Shown: positions 1 through 10,632 of the stretch, piece after piece | Numbering within the stretch: position 1 is the first letter of the stretch | Layout of the letters: each line of letters opens with the position of its first letter | Source of the DNA: Rusavskia elegans | Lineage: Eukaryota; Ascomycota; Lecanoromycetes; Teloschistales; Teloschistaceae | Length of the DNA stretch: 64,000 nt | Assembly (NCBI GenBank): GCA_011316305.1 | Contig: SAUG01000077.1 | Span: forward strand, 357,712-421,711 | Direction of reading: 5' to 3' | Program-made: the position numbers and the translations under genes | The notes under the pieces: model-generated | Database searches by the model: none | What the model saw: the letters and a program-made list of their open reading frames with translations, nothing else | Told to the model about the DNA's origin: nothing

Positions 1-1445
1 GTGATGAAAGTGAGTTTTTGTGTTGCGAGTTCGTCAATCCAAAAAGAAGAGGAAAATCGAAAGCAGAAGTATATATAGTATGACGAGCAAATATGAGTCA
101 ATTAGAGCAAGTAGCTCTAGTGACTAGGCACCATCCTAACTCAAGACCAAAATCCCCACCTATACAAGACTAGTACCGCAAAAACCACCTCACCTACCTT
201 ATCATCCCCATCCAAATCGAGTTAAGCACTATTCAACCAAACCTTCTGCTCTTCCCCTCCCCTCCGCTAAAGCCACACTCACCCCCAAAATCCTCCGCAT
301 CTACTCCACACCCATAAACGCCGGCAGTCTCGCCACAAACCACCTCATCCCCTCCAGGACTCGCAATAATGGGTTTGAATCCATGCCTACATCGTCGACT
401 ACCGCGGGGGATGATTCTTTGAGCGGCACCATACCATTTCAGGGGGTTGTGAGAGAAGAAAGGATGAGTGCTCCACCGGCCGTCAGGACGGCGAGTTCGT
501 GGTCTGAGCTGTCGCCTTGCACGAGATTCATTCCAGCTTTGCTGCGTCCGGCGTCGATGGAGCGTGGATGTGCCAGCCTTTTAGATACGGGACTTCATTC
601 TCCCAATGCAGAGCCGGAAGGTCCGTATAACTGCCCTCCGGACGCGTGAGATTGAAGGCGGGGCTATGCTGCCGGTTCCCCCAACTCCCGGTGACATTGC
701 GGTCGTAGTTGATGTAGATCGGGCGATGATAGTTTGGAACTAGTAGTTGTTGGAGCCCAGCTCCTGACGAAGCATAGTAGTGTTGTCATTTCAGGCGATA
801 ATTTCTGCGTGAGCCTTTTCCCCGAAAGGTTATGATCCAAGAATATGCCAGTCATCCTCGTGTTGTTGTGGATCCGTTTGTTTAGTTGAAAAAGAGTCAT
901 TGTACTGGTTGTTAGGAGGAACGCCGACTGGATGTTTGCAAATGCCATTTGGGATAACATGCCAAGGACACAGGCTCTGATGTAAAACAAGAAGGGAAAC
1001 GAATCGGATTAGCAAGAGCCAACCTGACCTGTGCTTCTTTGTGACCGAAGGGAATGATGCGTGAATCACTAGTAGAAATCCCATGAAGAAACAAGAATGA
1101 AGAGACGAGGAAAACCATTTTAATCGAAGATGGTCTCCTTTTACACGGTTCTGTGCCAACCTCCAAGAAACATGACCGAAAGTGTAGGCGTAATTCATAT
1201 AGACATTATGACCACTTTAGTTAAGAGTGAGACATCGCACGCTTCGAGACACGACTTGGGTACATACTGACGGCTACTCAGACGTACACGAAGGGTGCTG
1301 ATCAGCTTCAGAAGATGCAAGGTCGTCGTTTGAGACGGGACACCCAAACGCTCTGAAGCTGTCATACCCTTGTTGTTCTGGTGGAGAAGTCGAAGCGATA
1401 CTTCCTCGGACTGCCGATATGCAGGTACGAAAAGGAGTTGCTTGC
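1..1445. other. Intergenic, no supported gene
   Basis: Only short open frames occur on both strands. None shows a recognisable domain, a plausible multi-exon structure or coding-like composition. The stretch includes the 3' flank of the carboxypeptidase gene that ends at 1446. I see no repeat or RNA gene. Confidence 0.6.
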
Positions 1446-3695
1446 TCACAGCGCTGCCATTACAACCGCCACTCCGGCCAACCCACCTAGCACTGTCCAC
1501 TCCATGCCGAATTTTGAACCTCTCCCAGTGAAAGGACTCGGATTTGGGCCTGTGCCAGTCCCCGTTCCTGTAACATTATTCGGGCTTCCCTGCTGCGTTG
1601 TCCCTGTGCCAGTGCCCGTGCCGGTAGCATTGTTCGGGCCCTCCTGCTGCGTTGTTCCTCCGCCTGCACCACTTCCACTTGACGCGTTGCCAGTGCTGTT
1701 CCCGTCGATTAGGATGTAGTTACGCACAAGGCCGCCTCCATTCTCCAACAGCTCAATCTCTTCCTCAGTACACGTCGCCGATAGCGCCAGCACATAACAT
1801 TCCGGCGGATACTCGTTCACCGGCGGTTCCTGCCTGATTCCCAAACTATCACTCGGCCCTTCACTGCTATAGCTGCTGTTCGAATTGGTATTGATTTCCC
1901 CCGTGCTGAGATCCTGGCCAAAGATCGCACGGTTGAAGATACGGTAGGATGTTTCAGGTTGGTATGAGGGAATCTCGTGACCCGCCTGGAACACGCGGGC
2001 AAAGGAGAGATTACCATATTGTCGGACTACACCACCATTATATGTGCTGTTGGTAACGATGGGGGCGTAGCCGGCAGAGTTAAAGGAAGAGCGGCCAGAA
2101 TATGGGATTTGGAGAGAGACGGCTTCGGCGCCAACCCCTGCGTTTCATTGTTAGCTTGATCATCATTCAGATCGAGGATCGTTAAACGAGGTAGGCACGC
2201 ACAATTGCAAGCGTAATCTCGATCACCATACTGGAGCGAGACTTTCACGCCGTTGTCGAGCAGATAAGCAAGATCCTGAATCTGGCCACCTCGAATGTCG
2301 GTGCGAGCATAGTCGCCGATGCTGTTAAATGCTTCGTAGACGCCATTGGTAGACTGGGTGTAGTTGATCGGGACCCCTAGAGCTGCTTGAACGTAGTTCT
2401 GCGCCAAATAGCCGAGATAGTAATTTGGTGGGAAAGGGGTGGGGTCGATAGCTGCAATGTCGTAGTAGTTGCGGCCACTTTCATTAATATACTGCGCTTC
2501 GACCTCGTTGCCGCAGTATATGTTTGCTGCGCTGCAGGCTTGATTGACGGTGGCATTGTTTCCGGTGGCATTAGGATCGCCTTCGTTGGCTAGAGCTTGG
2601 CATTCCAGGATGAGGGCTCTGCAGCCCGTCTCTGGGCGGTTGAAGTTATCAAGCGCCTGCTGGTAGAGGGTTTGATTGATGGCTTCAATGCCATAGGTGT
2701 TGTTGTAGGCGAATTCGGGGTAAGAAGGTTCTTGAATGAGAAGATCTATGCAACCGTTGATGATGCCTAGGGTATCCAGGTGAATTATGAATTCTTCCCC
2801 CTCGTCAGAGATCGACTCGTTGGCGATTCGCTCGTTTTGCTCCTCGAAGAAAGCCGCGAAAGCAGGGCCATAACGCCCCCCGTAGGATTCAGTGAATATT
2901 GATATAGCGCTGTTATTGGGCTTGTAGGCAGGGAATTCTTGGAACCAAGTCTGCGCGAAGTGCCAGAGCGATCTTGCAGCATTGGTCGTGCCATTGGCAG
3001 TGTTGTTTGGATTCTGAGATGGGAAGGTGCCCACATAGAAAGTATTGTTTTGCTCTGGCACGCCCTCGGAGAAGTCTTGAATCGTAACCTCGGATTCATC
3101 GGTCGTACCGTTAGTCGGGATGTCGTATGAAAAACCAACCTGGTTTGGCTGGTCAATGTACAGCATGTTGACTTCATTGTTCCATGACCAAGGATTCAGT
3201 GTGGTTGAGTTTGAATCGTCGTTGATGATGCATGGACCATTTTCCTGAAGCAAGCCAATCATGGAAGATGACCCAGGGCCTCCGTTCATCCATATGGATA
3301 AAGGAGCGTTGGCAGGGTCCTTTCGTGACTCAAAGAACCAGAAGAAGGTGTTGATTGTGTAGTTCTGAGTTACGTCGACGTCCGAGAGGGTGTTTGGTGG
3401 CAGATGGACTTCATCGATGGTTAACATTACTGGAACTAGTAGTCAAGGATGAGAGCACTGACCGTAGCCTGCATACGACCTCACTCCTGGTGTTGTCTCG
3501 CAAATACCAGGCTGGTGGCTGATGAGCTTGCTTCACGGGGTCCAGCATTTTGCAACAGACCTCTTTGTAAGATATCGAGATGCCATTGCCGAATTTGGAC
3601 TGAATGGTAACGACATCTTCTAGAGGAGGAGGAAATTGACAACGAGCTAGACCAAGCAGTCGAATGCTTGCTAGCGAGAAGAGAAGAGAACGCAT
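1446..3695 (-). CDS. Secreted serine carboxypeptidase (peptidase family S10)
   Basis: Four exons (3695-3561, 3511-3463, 3408-2203, 2137-1446) give 693 aa. S10 enzymes remove C-terminal residues from peptides in the vacuole or outside the cell. The first exon encodes a short hydrophobic signal peptide followed by QFPPPLEDV. The S10 signatures are present: NGGPGSSSM oxyanion region, [10 protein letters not shown] around the catalytic Ser, [15 protein letters not shown] near the catalytic Asp, and [12 protein letters not shown] carrying the catalytic His. The last two flank the third intron, which supports that splice. The start was chosen at the Met that begins the signal peptide; an in-frame Met lies 22 codons upstream. 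There are many N-glycosylation sequons. After the catalytic His comes a Thr/Gly-repeat tail ([14 protein letters not shown] units) ending in a hydrophobic stretch with no basic cluster behind it, consistent with a GPI signal. Family assignment is firm; GPI anchoring is inferred. Confidence 0.93.
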
Positions 3696-4372
3696 GGCTA
3701 CCAAACTTTGAATAATCAAGCAGAAGTAACAATTTTTGAAAAGCCAGGACGATGAGCGCAAAAGAAGAAGAAGGAGCGAGAGGTACAGCTTTTATAGCTC
3801 CACACAATGTGGGGAAGGTGTCACAATTTGTACAACAGTGAAGCACGGGCTTGTGGCTGTGAGGTCACGAATTTCAGGAACCACATGTAGAGTACTACTC
3901 ATCCCGAGAGCTTGTCCTGCAGCTGAGTGCAAATGGCCGTAGACTAAGTTGACACCTGCCATGATAGGACTACCTCCCGTTTGAGGGGTAGCTAAAGCTG
4001 CAGGTCCGGAAGGCTGATGGAGGTAAGCTGGGGGGCTGAGGTTTGCCTATTGCCTGCTTCAAATTGAGGTCACCATTGTGGTCATTATGTTCCATGGTCG
4101 TTGCCCTAAGTGGTCAGTTGTTGTCGTCTCTCTATTGGACCTGGCGTCTGAGGTCTTGACGGTAAGGAATGGAAGGTAAGGTACAGAGGTACATAGTGGG
4201 TGGAGAAACGGAGAGTCGGTCGTTGTGATGACAAAGCAAGGCTAGACGAACCGAGGCCCGAACCCGATGAGGAAGCTCGCAACGTCGACTCTTCTTTTCT
4301 CCCACGCAAATGTCTAACCTTTCAAAAGCTCACTCAAATCGTGTTTGATGTGTTGCACTGTCTCCGAAATCA
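3696..4372. other. Divergent intergenic region, S10 peptidase / GNAT
   Basis: Shared upstream region of the carboxypeptidase (leftward) and the acetyltransferase (rightward). No supported gene or repeat. Confidence 0.5.
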
Positions 4373-4852
4373 ATGGGTACTCATATCACCATCGAATCTG
4401 TACGCTCTAAGACCGATCTCGAAGACACCAAAGGCCTTTTCATTGCCTATGCCGAATCCCTTGGAATCGACCTCTCGTTCCAGGACTTCCAGGCCGAGCT
4501 TGATACGCTGCCGGGCAAGTATGCTGCTCCAACTGGCGAGCTACTACTGGCTCGAGATGTCGACGGATCACCTATAGGATGTGTAGCACTGCGGCCAATG
4601 CACCAGCCTGGCTGCTGTGAGATGAAGCGGCTATATGTCGCTCCAGCTGGTCGTCGCCGGGGACTTGGGAGGATACTTGCTACTGCTATCATCGAAGCTG
4701 CAGTGAAGCTCACCTATTGTGAAATCAAATTGGATACTCTACCTTCCATGACCGCGGCTGTCGCACTCTATGAACAGTTGGGATTCAGACAAACAGACCC
4801 TTATTATTACACTCCTCTTTCAGGAACCAGGTTCCTGGCCCGCAAGCTGTGA
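4373..4852 (+). CDS. GNAT-family N-acetyltransferase
   Basis: Single exon, 159 aa, a normal length for a one-domain GNAT. These enzymes transfer the acetyl group of acetyl-CoA to an amine; the substrate cannot be read from sequence. Motif A is clear near residue 84-102: EMKRLYVAPAGRRRGLGRI, with the R/Q-x-x-G-x-G/A pyrophosphate-binding loop (RRRGLG). The C-terminal part shows the usual KLDTLPSM...ALYEQLGFRQTDPYYYTPL, where the Y-x-x-x-GF element belongs to motif B. The Met at 4373 gives a full domain without leftover sequence; an overlapping frame starting at 4200 lacks domain content. No signal peptide, so cytosolic or nuclear is likely. Confidence 0.9.
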   Translation: MGTHITIESVRSKTDLEDTKGLFIAYAESLGIDLSFQDFQAELDTLPGKYAAPTGELLLARDVDGSPIGCVALRPMHQPGCCEMKRLYVAPAGRRRGLGRILATAIIEAAVKLTYCEIKLDTLPSMTAAVALYEQLGFRQTDPYYYTPLSGTRFLARKL

Positions 4853-5820
4853 ATACAGAAAGTTCCTGACCATGTCCTGTACCCTCGGAACCAATGATTC
4901 GCATTCTGTACTTGGTCCATGAAAACCCGTTGAGATCTGAAGTCGCTTCCATCGTTAGCAGTGAGCCTTGTCAATCTGATCCCATGCACCCACTGGCGCG
5001 GTGTCGGGCTGGCGATCGAGGCATCGGATGCCGGCCAGTCCGAGGGAGCATTACTTTTCAAGTGAAAAGATAGCTTTGACACAATGCTCGTTGGTCTCAT
5101 CCTCTGTGAGATCCTTGTGCCTCAAACCCATCAATGAACAGGTAACGCCATGTATCCGGGCTCACAATAGTGGGCATAGTGCCGCCTGCAGTCGCCAACA
5201 GCAGTATTTATTGAAAATGCAAAGTCGTTGAAGCGTTCCTCGTAGAAAAGCTGAGACACGTCCCATGACATCCTCACCGTCTCCTAATTCAAGAGTTCCT
5301 GAATGGATGTCACAGTGGCCAATATTGGTATTGCAACAGCCGGAGATGGTTGGCCATTGGACCATCCAAAGTGTCCAACAGTCCCTCCATTTCGAGGCTG
5401 ATCTGATGTTGCCTGGTGCTCCATTGCAACCACCACAGTGCCATAACAGGAGCGCATTGCAGACTCTGCTCCATAGCAAATTTGCCTTGCAGGTCGGTTT
5501 GGCCTTCGGCGTCGCATACTGAGACCTCTACTCCGTTACCGGCGCCAGGAGTATCAAAGGATACATGGCGACGAAACTAGTTCTGGAACTTATTGCCTTT
5601 TCCTGTAGCAGCTGAGGATGGAAGAGCTGTCTGGCCCAGACAGCAAACCCCCCCCCCCGCGTCGCGGAGTGTGTGAGCCCAATTGGTGGAAGGGCTGCAA
5701 GTTTGTGCCTGACTGATAAGAGGTGCTCGATAACAACACAATCCAACGACTGTTGCTGCTCGAACGTCGAATAGGTCCGCTTGTTGACTTCCAGTGTCGC
5801 CTTGTTGCCAGACAGCACGC
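4853..5820. other. Intergenic, no supported gene
   Basis: Contains only short overlapping frames on both strands and an 11-nt C tract at 5648-5658. Nothing else is recognisable. Confidence 0.5.
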
Positions 5821-6117
5821 TCAAGAGGTCGAACGAAGAGTCTCAAAATTGATGGACCTGTCCTCTATCAACAACTCCGCTGCTGACCTTGGGATGTAAA
5901 GCGAGCCGCAGAGTCCGTCGCAGTATAGCTCATGTAAGATCTCCTCGCTAATGGCATGGGATGTACTCACTATGACGAGCGCGTTTGAACACGAGTATGG
6001 GTATAGCGCCGATAGATCAATTTCGCCCGGTACATGGTAATGTTCGCTGCGTAAGAAGTGTTTCCAAATCATAAGACAAATCTCTTCCGATAACTTCAAC
6101 AACGTACCGAGGCCCAC
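5821..6117 (-). CDS. Fragmentary F-box-like / 2EXR-like hypothetical ORF
   Basis: 98-aa frame beginning MGLGTLLKLSEEICLMIWKH. The pattern LL-x-L-x-E-I-x-L-M-I-W resembles the start of fungal F-box-like or 2EXR-type domains, in which an N-terminal LPxEIRxMIW helix is typical. The frame stops before a full domain is seen, and frames continuing at 5577-5846 are in another phase. It may be the first exon of a longer gene, a gene remnant, or chance. I could not find a convincing splice to extend it. Confidence 0.3.
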   Translation of the reverse strand: MGLGTLLKLSEEICLMIWKHFLRSEHYHVPGEIDLSALYPYSCSNALVIVSTSHAISEEILHELYCDGLCGSLYIPRSAAELLIEDRSINFETLRSTS

Positions 6118-7028
6118 GGATAGTTTCGGATCATAGGGAATGTCCAGTGTGTAAATAAGAGAGTGATGCGAAGCTATGAAAGGGTGTTCGCTGAGAGCAC
6201 GAGGAGATTCTCAGCGCAGATATGACGTTGAAAAACATTACTCAAAGTTAAACGCAGGGAAGGTGTGATTGACTAAATGTATTACTTCGAACATCCTCTG
6301 GGATTCTCGTTCGCACAACGCCTCCAAGCTACACTGCTGAGAAGAAGTTGAATGTGAAATTTTCGACATGCAGAATTTCTTTGACTACCGACATGTTCCC
6401 TCGGCCCTACGAGCCAATGGTTCTCCCTAGTTGTGTGAAAGTTAAGTACTATTTGCAGTGGTATTTCCACGTTGATATTCGACCTGTCGTTAGAACGGAA
6501 TCCTTCATCGAGGTATCGGCTGCGTCGGCTGTTAAAAGCCATTGATATTGATGTGACATGACGTGACGAATTTGAGGGGATAAAGGACACGCATTTTAGC
6601 AGACGAAGAGAAATTGAGGACTCGCAACTCATGACCCTTGGACCTGCAAAGTTCATATTGTAGGGATGACATGGCCGAATTTGGGGCCTCTCTCTTAAGG
6701 GTTGCAGTACGAGTCAACCCTTACTATAACGAGGTTCACCATAGTAATTCTTGCTTTGCAATGGATCAGAGGAATCTGTTGGATAAAAATAGCTTCTGGC
6801 AGAGACCCATCAGAGAGAAGCAGCCCGATACATGTCAAAAGCTTCATTTGCCAGTTCATCTTGATTGGCTGATTGCGCGGCAACTGTCATCCTTATCTTC
6901 AGCCGCACACTAATGAAACAAACCAGCGAGAACGGCGGTCAAACTCTTTGACTCTTCTACAATTCGAACAACAATCTCTGAAAACCCTTCCTCCCATTAC
7001 CCGTCCGTGCCAGAGCACTGTTGCGCTG
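6118..7028. other. Upstream region of the CPSase small subunit gene
   Basis: No supported gene. The right part is presumably the promoter and 5' leader of the arginine-specific carbamoyl-phosphate synthase transcript, because the attenuator uORF starts at 7029. Confidence 0.5.
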
Positions 7029-7253
7029 ATGCGTGTTGTACCTACCGTCTATACTTCTCAGGTACGCAAGTTTTCCCCATTGCTTCAGCCAAAGCCGTTC
7101 AGTCCCCACCATAGCTGTTTGGAGAGATTGCTTGCTGATACTATCTGTACACAGGATTATATTTCTGGTATGAAGTGCCGTAGACTCTCGAACAGTCGCC
7201 TCGCTGATGGGCTGGCTTTGTTAGATCATCTGTGGAAGGCTTCTGTGAATTGA
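7029..7253 (+). CDS. Arginine attenuator peptide (uORF of CPSase small subunit)
   Basis: A 24-codon upstream ORF interrupted by two introns: exons 7029-7061, 7155-7167 and 7225-7253. Spliced, its central part reads TVYTSQDYISDHLWKA. This matches the core of the fungal arginine attenuator peptide known from Neurospora arg-2 and yeast CPA1 leaders (TSQDYLSDHLW). The length is also 24 residues and the Asp that is essential in Neurospora is at position 12. In the known family, high arginine makes the nascent peptide stall the ribosome at the uORF stop, which lowers initiation at the downstream gene and promotes mRNA decay. The stop is 39 nt before the main ATG at 7293. Both introns have GT-AG ends, and the protein matches the family only after splicing. 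Confidence 0.93.
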   Translation: MRVVPTVYTSQVRKFSPLLQPKPFSPHHSCLERLLADTICTQDYISGMKCRRLSNSRLADGLALLDHLWKASVN

Positions 7254-7292
7254 AAAAAAGAACAGGGAAAGACTTAACTACCACAATCAATC

Positions 7293-9214
7293 ATGCTATC
7301 CCAAATCATCAGAGCAGCCGGATTGGGGCTCGCGGTGAATACGAAGAGGCCTATCTGCCTAGCGAAGCACATTCGGCCTTTTGCGACGGTCGATAGTAAT
7401 ACACCTCGAGTACAGCCGACGCCGCCCAGAACAAAAGCTACCCCAAAATCCTACGACAGAGCCACTTTTACCATCAGAGTAACAATCCCACTTGGTCCTG
7501 CTGGTGACTATTGCTGACCGGAAACAAAGGATGGACCCGTTTTTAGCGGCAAATCATTCGGAGCGGCCTCCAACATCTCCGGTGAAGCCGTCTTCACAAC
7601 ATCTCTCGTCGGTTATCCCGAATCTTTGACCGATCCTTCGTACAGAGGGCAAATCCTGGTTTTCACCCAGCCTTTGATTGGGAACTATGGTATTCCGTCC
7701 ACTGCTCGTGACGAACATGGGCTGTTTCGTCATTTCGAGTCGCCTAATCTACAAGCTGCTGGTGTCGTGGTGGCCGATGTTGCGGAACAGTACAGTCACT
7801 GGACAGCCGTCAAGAGTCTGGGCGAATGGTGCGCGGAGGAAGGTGTGCCTGCTGTTTCTGGCGTTGACACCCGAGCAATTGTCACCTATCTTCGGGAACA
7901 GGGATCCTCCCTCGCACGCATCACCATCGGCGAAGAATACGATGCAGACCAAGACGAAGCCTTTATCGATCCCGAGCAGATCGATCTCGTCCGTAAGGTC
8001 TCAACCAAAGCTCCCTTTCATGTCAGCTCTGCGACAGGCGACTATCACGTTGCTGTGATAGACTGTGGTGTGGTATAACAACCTCCATTTCCTACTTTCG
8101 ACACAGGTCTCGCAATTCCTTCTAGTAGACTTGGCAGGGCACGCTGACGCCCCGCGTGATACAGAAAGAGAACATCCTTCGAAGCCTTGTCTCGCGAGGC
8201 GCCTCGGTCACTGCTTTCCCTTACGACTATCCCATCCATAAGGTCGCGCATCATTTTGACGGCGTATTCATCTCTAACGGCCCTGGAGGTATGTCCTCCC
8301 AGCTCTTCATGACTTAACGATAAGACATGGTTTGGCTCAAACACTGGTTTCAAGCGCTCTATCCTCCTAAGCCATTTCGCAGAGCTCTGGCATCACAACT
8401 GAAGAAGATATGCTGACTGCGAGATTACTAGATCCCATTCACTGCCAAGATACCGTTTATCACCTCCGCGGCCTCATGGAATCCAGTCAGCTTCCCATCA
8501 TGGGTATCTGTCTCGGTCATCAGCTTCTCGCTCTTGCGGCAGGAGCTCGCACAATCAAGCTTAAATACGGGGTAAGTCAGTTTGTGGAACCCCTTGACTT
8601 ACACCGTCCTGTATCAAAGTTCGAAAGGCGCCTCGAGCGCCGAAGATGAATCAAGCACTTGGCACTCCAAGAAATGCGGGTTTTTATCATCAGCATCATC
8701 AACCTGTGCTGATTCTTGTTCCAGAACCGCGCCCATAATATCCCTGCCCTCGATCGCACGACCGGCCGATGCCACATCACGTCGCAGAACCATGGGTACG
8801 CGGTGGACAGCAATACCCTACCATCAGAGTGGAGAGAATACTTCGTAAATCGTAAGATTCGGTGAACACTAGAATGGACCATAGTATCGCTAACGAACCG
8901 ATCAAGTCAATGATCATTCGAACGAGGGATTGATACATCAGTCACGACCCATCTTCGGCACCCAATTCCATCCCGAGGCGAAAGGTGGTCCAATGGATTC
9001 CTCCTACTTGTTCGACATGTATTTGGAGAATGTCAGTCGCTACAAGAAGAGCCAGGCGATCTTCCAGCCTGAGCGTGAGCATAGACCCAGTCCGCTTTTG
9101 GTAGATCTGTTGGCGAAAGAGAGGGTGGGCGTTGTGCCAACAACGGGGATGGAAAATCTTCTGAGGATGGGGGGAGCAGGAGAGGAGGCGGCGAAGGCAG
9201 CTAGTGCCGCCTGA
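7293..9214 (+). CDS. Carbamoyl-phosphate synthase, arginine-specific, small (glutaminase) subunit
   Basis: Six exons (7293-7478, 7530-8072, 8165-8288, 8432-8571, 8725-8851, 8907-9214) encode 475 aa. The protein is the glutamine amidotransferase subunit that releases ammonia from glutamine for the large subunit, making carbamoyl phosphate for arginine synthesis; in filamentous fungi this enzyme is mitochondrial. The N terminus is basic and presequence-like ([16 protein letters not shown]). The small-chain domain follows ([37 protein letters not shown]). The class I GATase domain has [13 protein letters not shown], the nucleophile loop [15 protein letters not shown], and the His-Glu site [13 protein letters not shown]. 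Length agrees with the family (about 450-480 aa). Expression is probably controlled by the arginine attenuator uORF just upstream (7029-7253). Orthologues are called CPA1 or arg-2. Confidence 0.96.
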
Positions 9215-10632
9215 AGCCCTGGAAGGGTGAAAAACTTTGGCAGGAATGGGCTATATAAGGTTGGAAATTGGGGATGGAGATTCGACGATCTCTTAGTTCT
9301 CATGATGGATGTGTCCTCTGCATGAGAATTCCAGTCGGACATGAAGTCGATCTATCGATAGCTTTGTACTTCGTCACGTTATTCAAGCAATCGTTTACCA
9401 AATGCCCCCGACCTTCTACTTGACCTAAATATGAACTTCGCATAAGCAAAAACCTCATCTTGAGCCAAGGTCCTCGTGCTTGTAAGTAATATTGCCATCA
9501 GCTGCTAACGCTACATGGGACAATCAGCTACATGCAAGGCTATTGAACATTTCCTATGCCATCGTCCATGTCAAACAAGAATTTTGTTGTGAGCAGGATC
9601 CGCAACCCCGTCCGAACGATCTGATCACTACATGCAGGTCCACAAGCGCAGCGTACCGACTCGTCTCGCTGCGGTCCTGGAATGCGGTCATGGAGCCGCC
9701 GTACGGAGTATATCGGTACTCCCATTGATTACTCGCTGTAGGCCAGCTGCTTGCTGCCCCTCAAGATTACGAGTAAGAAACGCGTTGTCGTGAACACTCG
9801 TGATGCTCTTGTTACGCGGACTCATTCGCTGGTCCATTGAGACCAATACTCAGGGGCCGAAATGAAGAGCAGGTCGAGCCGCTGTCATTCAGCTGATGCG
9901 ACGAAGATCTTCCCCAGACGAACGGTGTTCGACAGTTCGACGAACGTTCGATGACAGGGGGTTGGAAAAGTCAAATGCTGCCGACAAAAGCTAGACCTCC
10001 ACAAAGGCGTAGGTAGCCACCTCCGGTCAGCGAATGAAATGTCTTCTGGGGAAAACCCGGGGACCAGTCACCAGAGCAAGGGAAAAGCGAGGAATGAGCC
10101 AGGGATGCCGGTGGCTTTAGCTCATGGCTAGATCGGGGCTGGACCTTGGGTTAGTTTGAGATGAAAGCATGAAAGCAGCTTAGTCCACTTCCATCTCCGC
10201 CATCTCATTGGTTTCTCGGACGCCTTCAATTGCCCTTCCAATTGATGCCCACAGATCGAGGAAACATGCGGGCGAACGGTTGACCACTTGCTTCTCCTGA
10301 CTATGGATGCTGTCCACTCTTCGATCCCACACTCGAGCTTCATTTCGAAGTAGACTTGTTATCCTCCGATAAGAGATTGGCTTTTCCCTCCTCACTCGTG
10401 ACTCCTGATGGGCATATTTACGCCAACTGTGCCATTCGACATCTGCGGGCTGTGTGGACCATGACCCACCGCCGAGAACTGTCCTCTCTTCGCCGACGCG
10501 CCCCTGCCTGAAGTTGGTTATTAGGACGCCTAAGGCGGACAGTATACGTCTACATATTTCGACATTTTGCAGCACTCTCAGCTTCTTCAATTCAAACGAA
10601 AAAGGAAATCCCTTCAGAACCACTTTTCCAAT
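9215..10632. other. Intergenic, no supported gene
   Basis: 1.4 kb with only short frames. A 147-aa minus-strand frame at 10180-10623 overlaps the leader of the next gene and has no recognisable domain, so I do not count it as a gene. Confidence 0.5.

Noticed and set aside
383..1500. Several 60-120 aa frames on both strands in the first 1.5 kb
   Set aside because: They overlap, lack domains and have no coherent splice signals; composition looks non-coding.
1381..1837. Plus-strand frames with VPVPVP repeats
   Set aside because: Antisense shadows of the Thr-Gly repeat tail of the carboxypeptidase.
10180..10623. 147-aa minus-strand frame
   Set aside because: No domain and no signal; it lies in the leader region of the gene at 10633.
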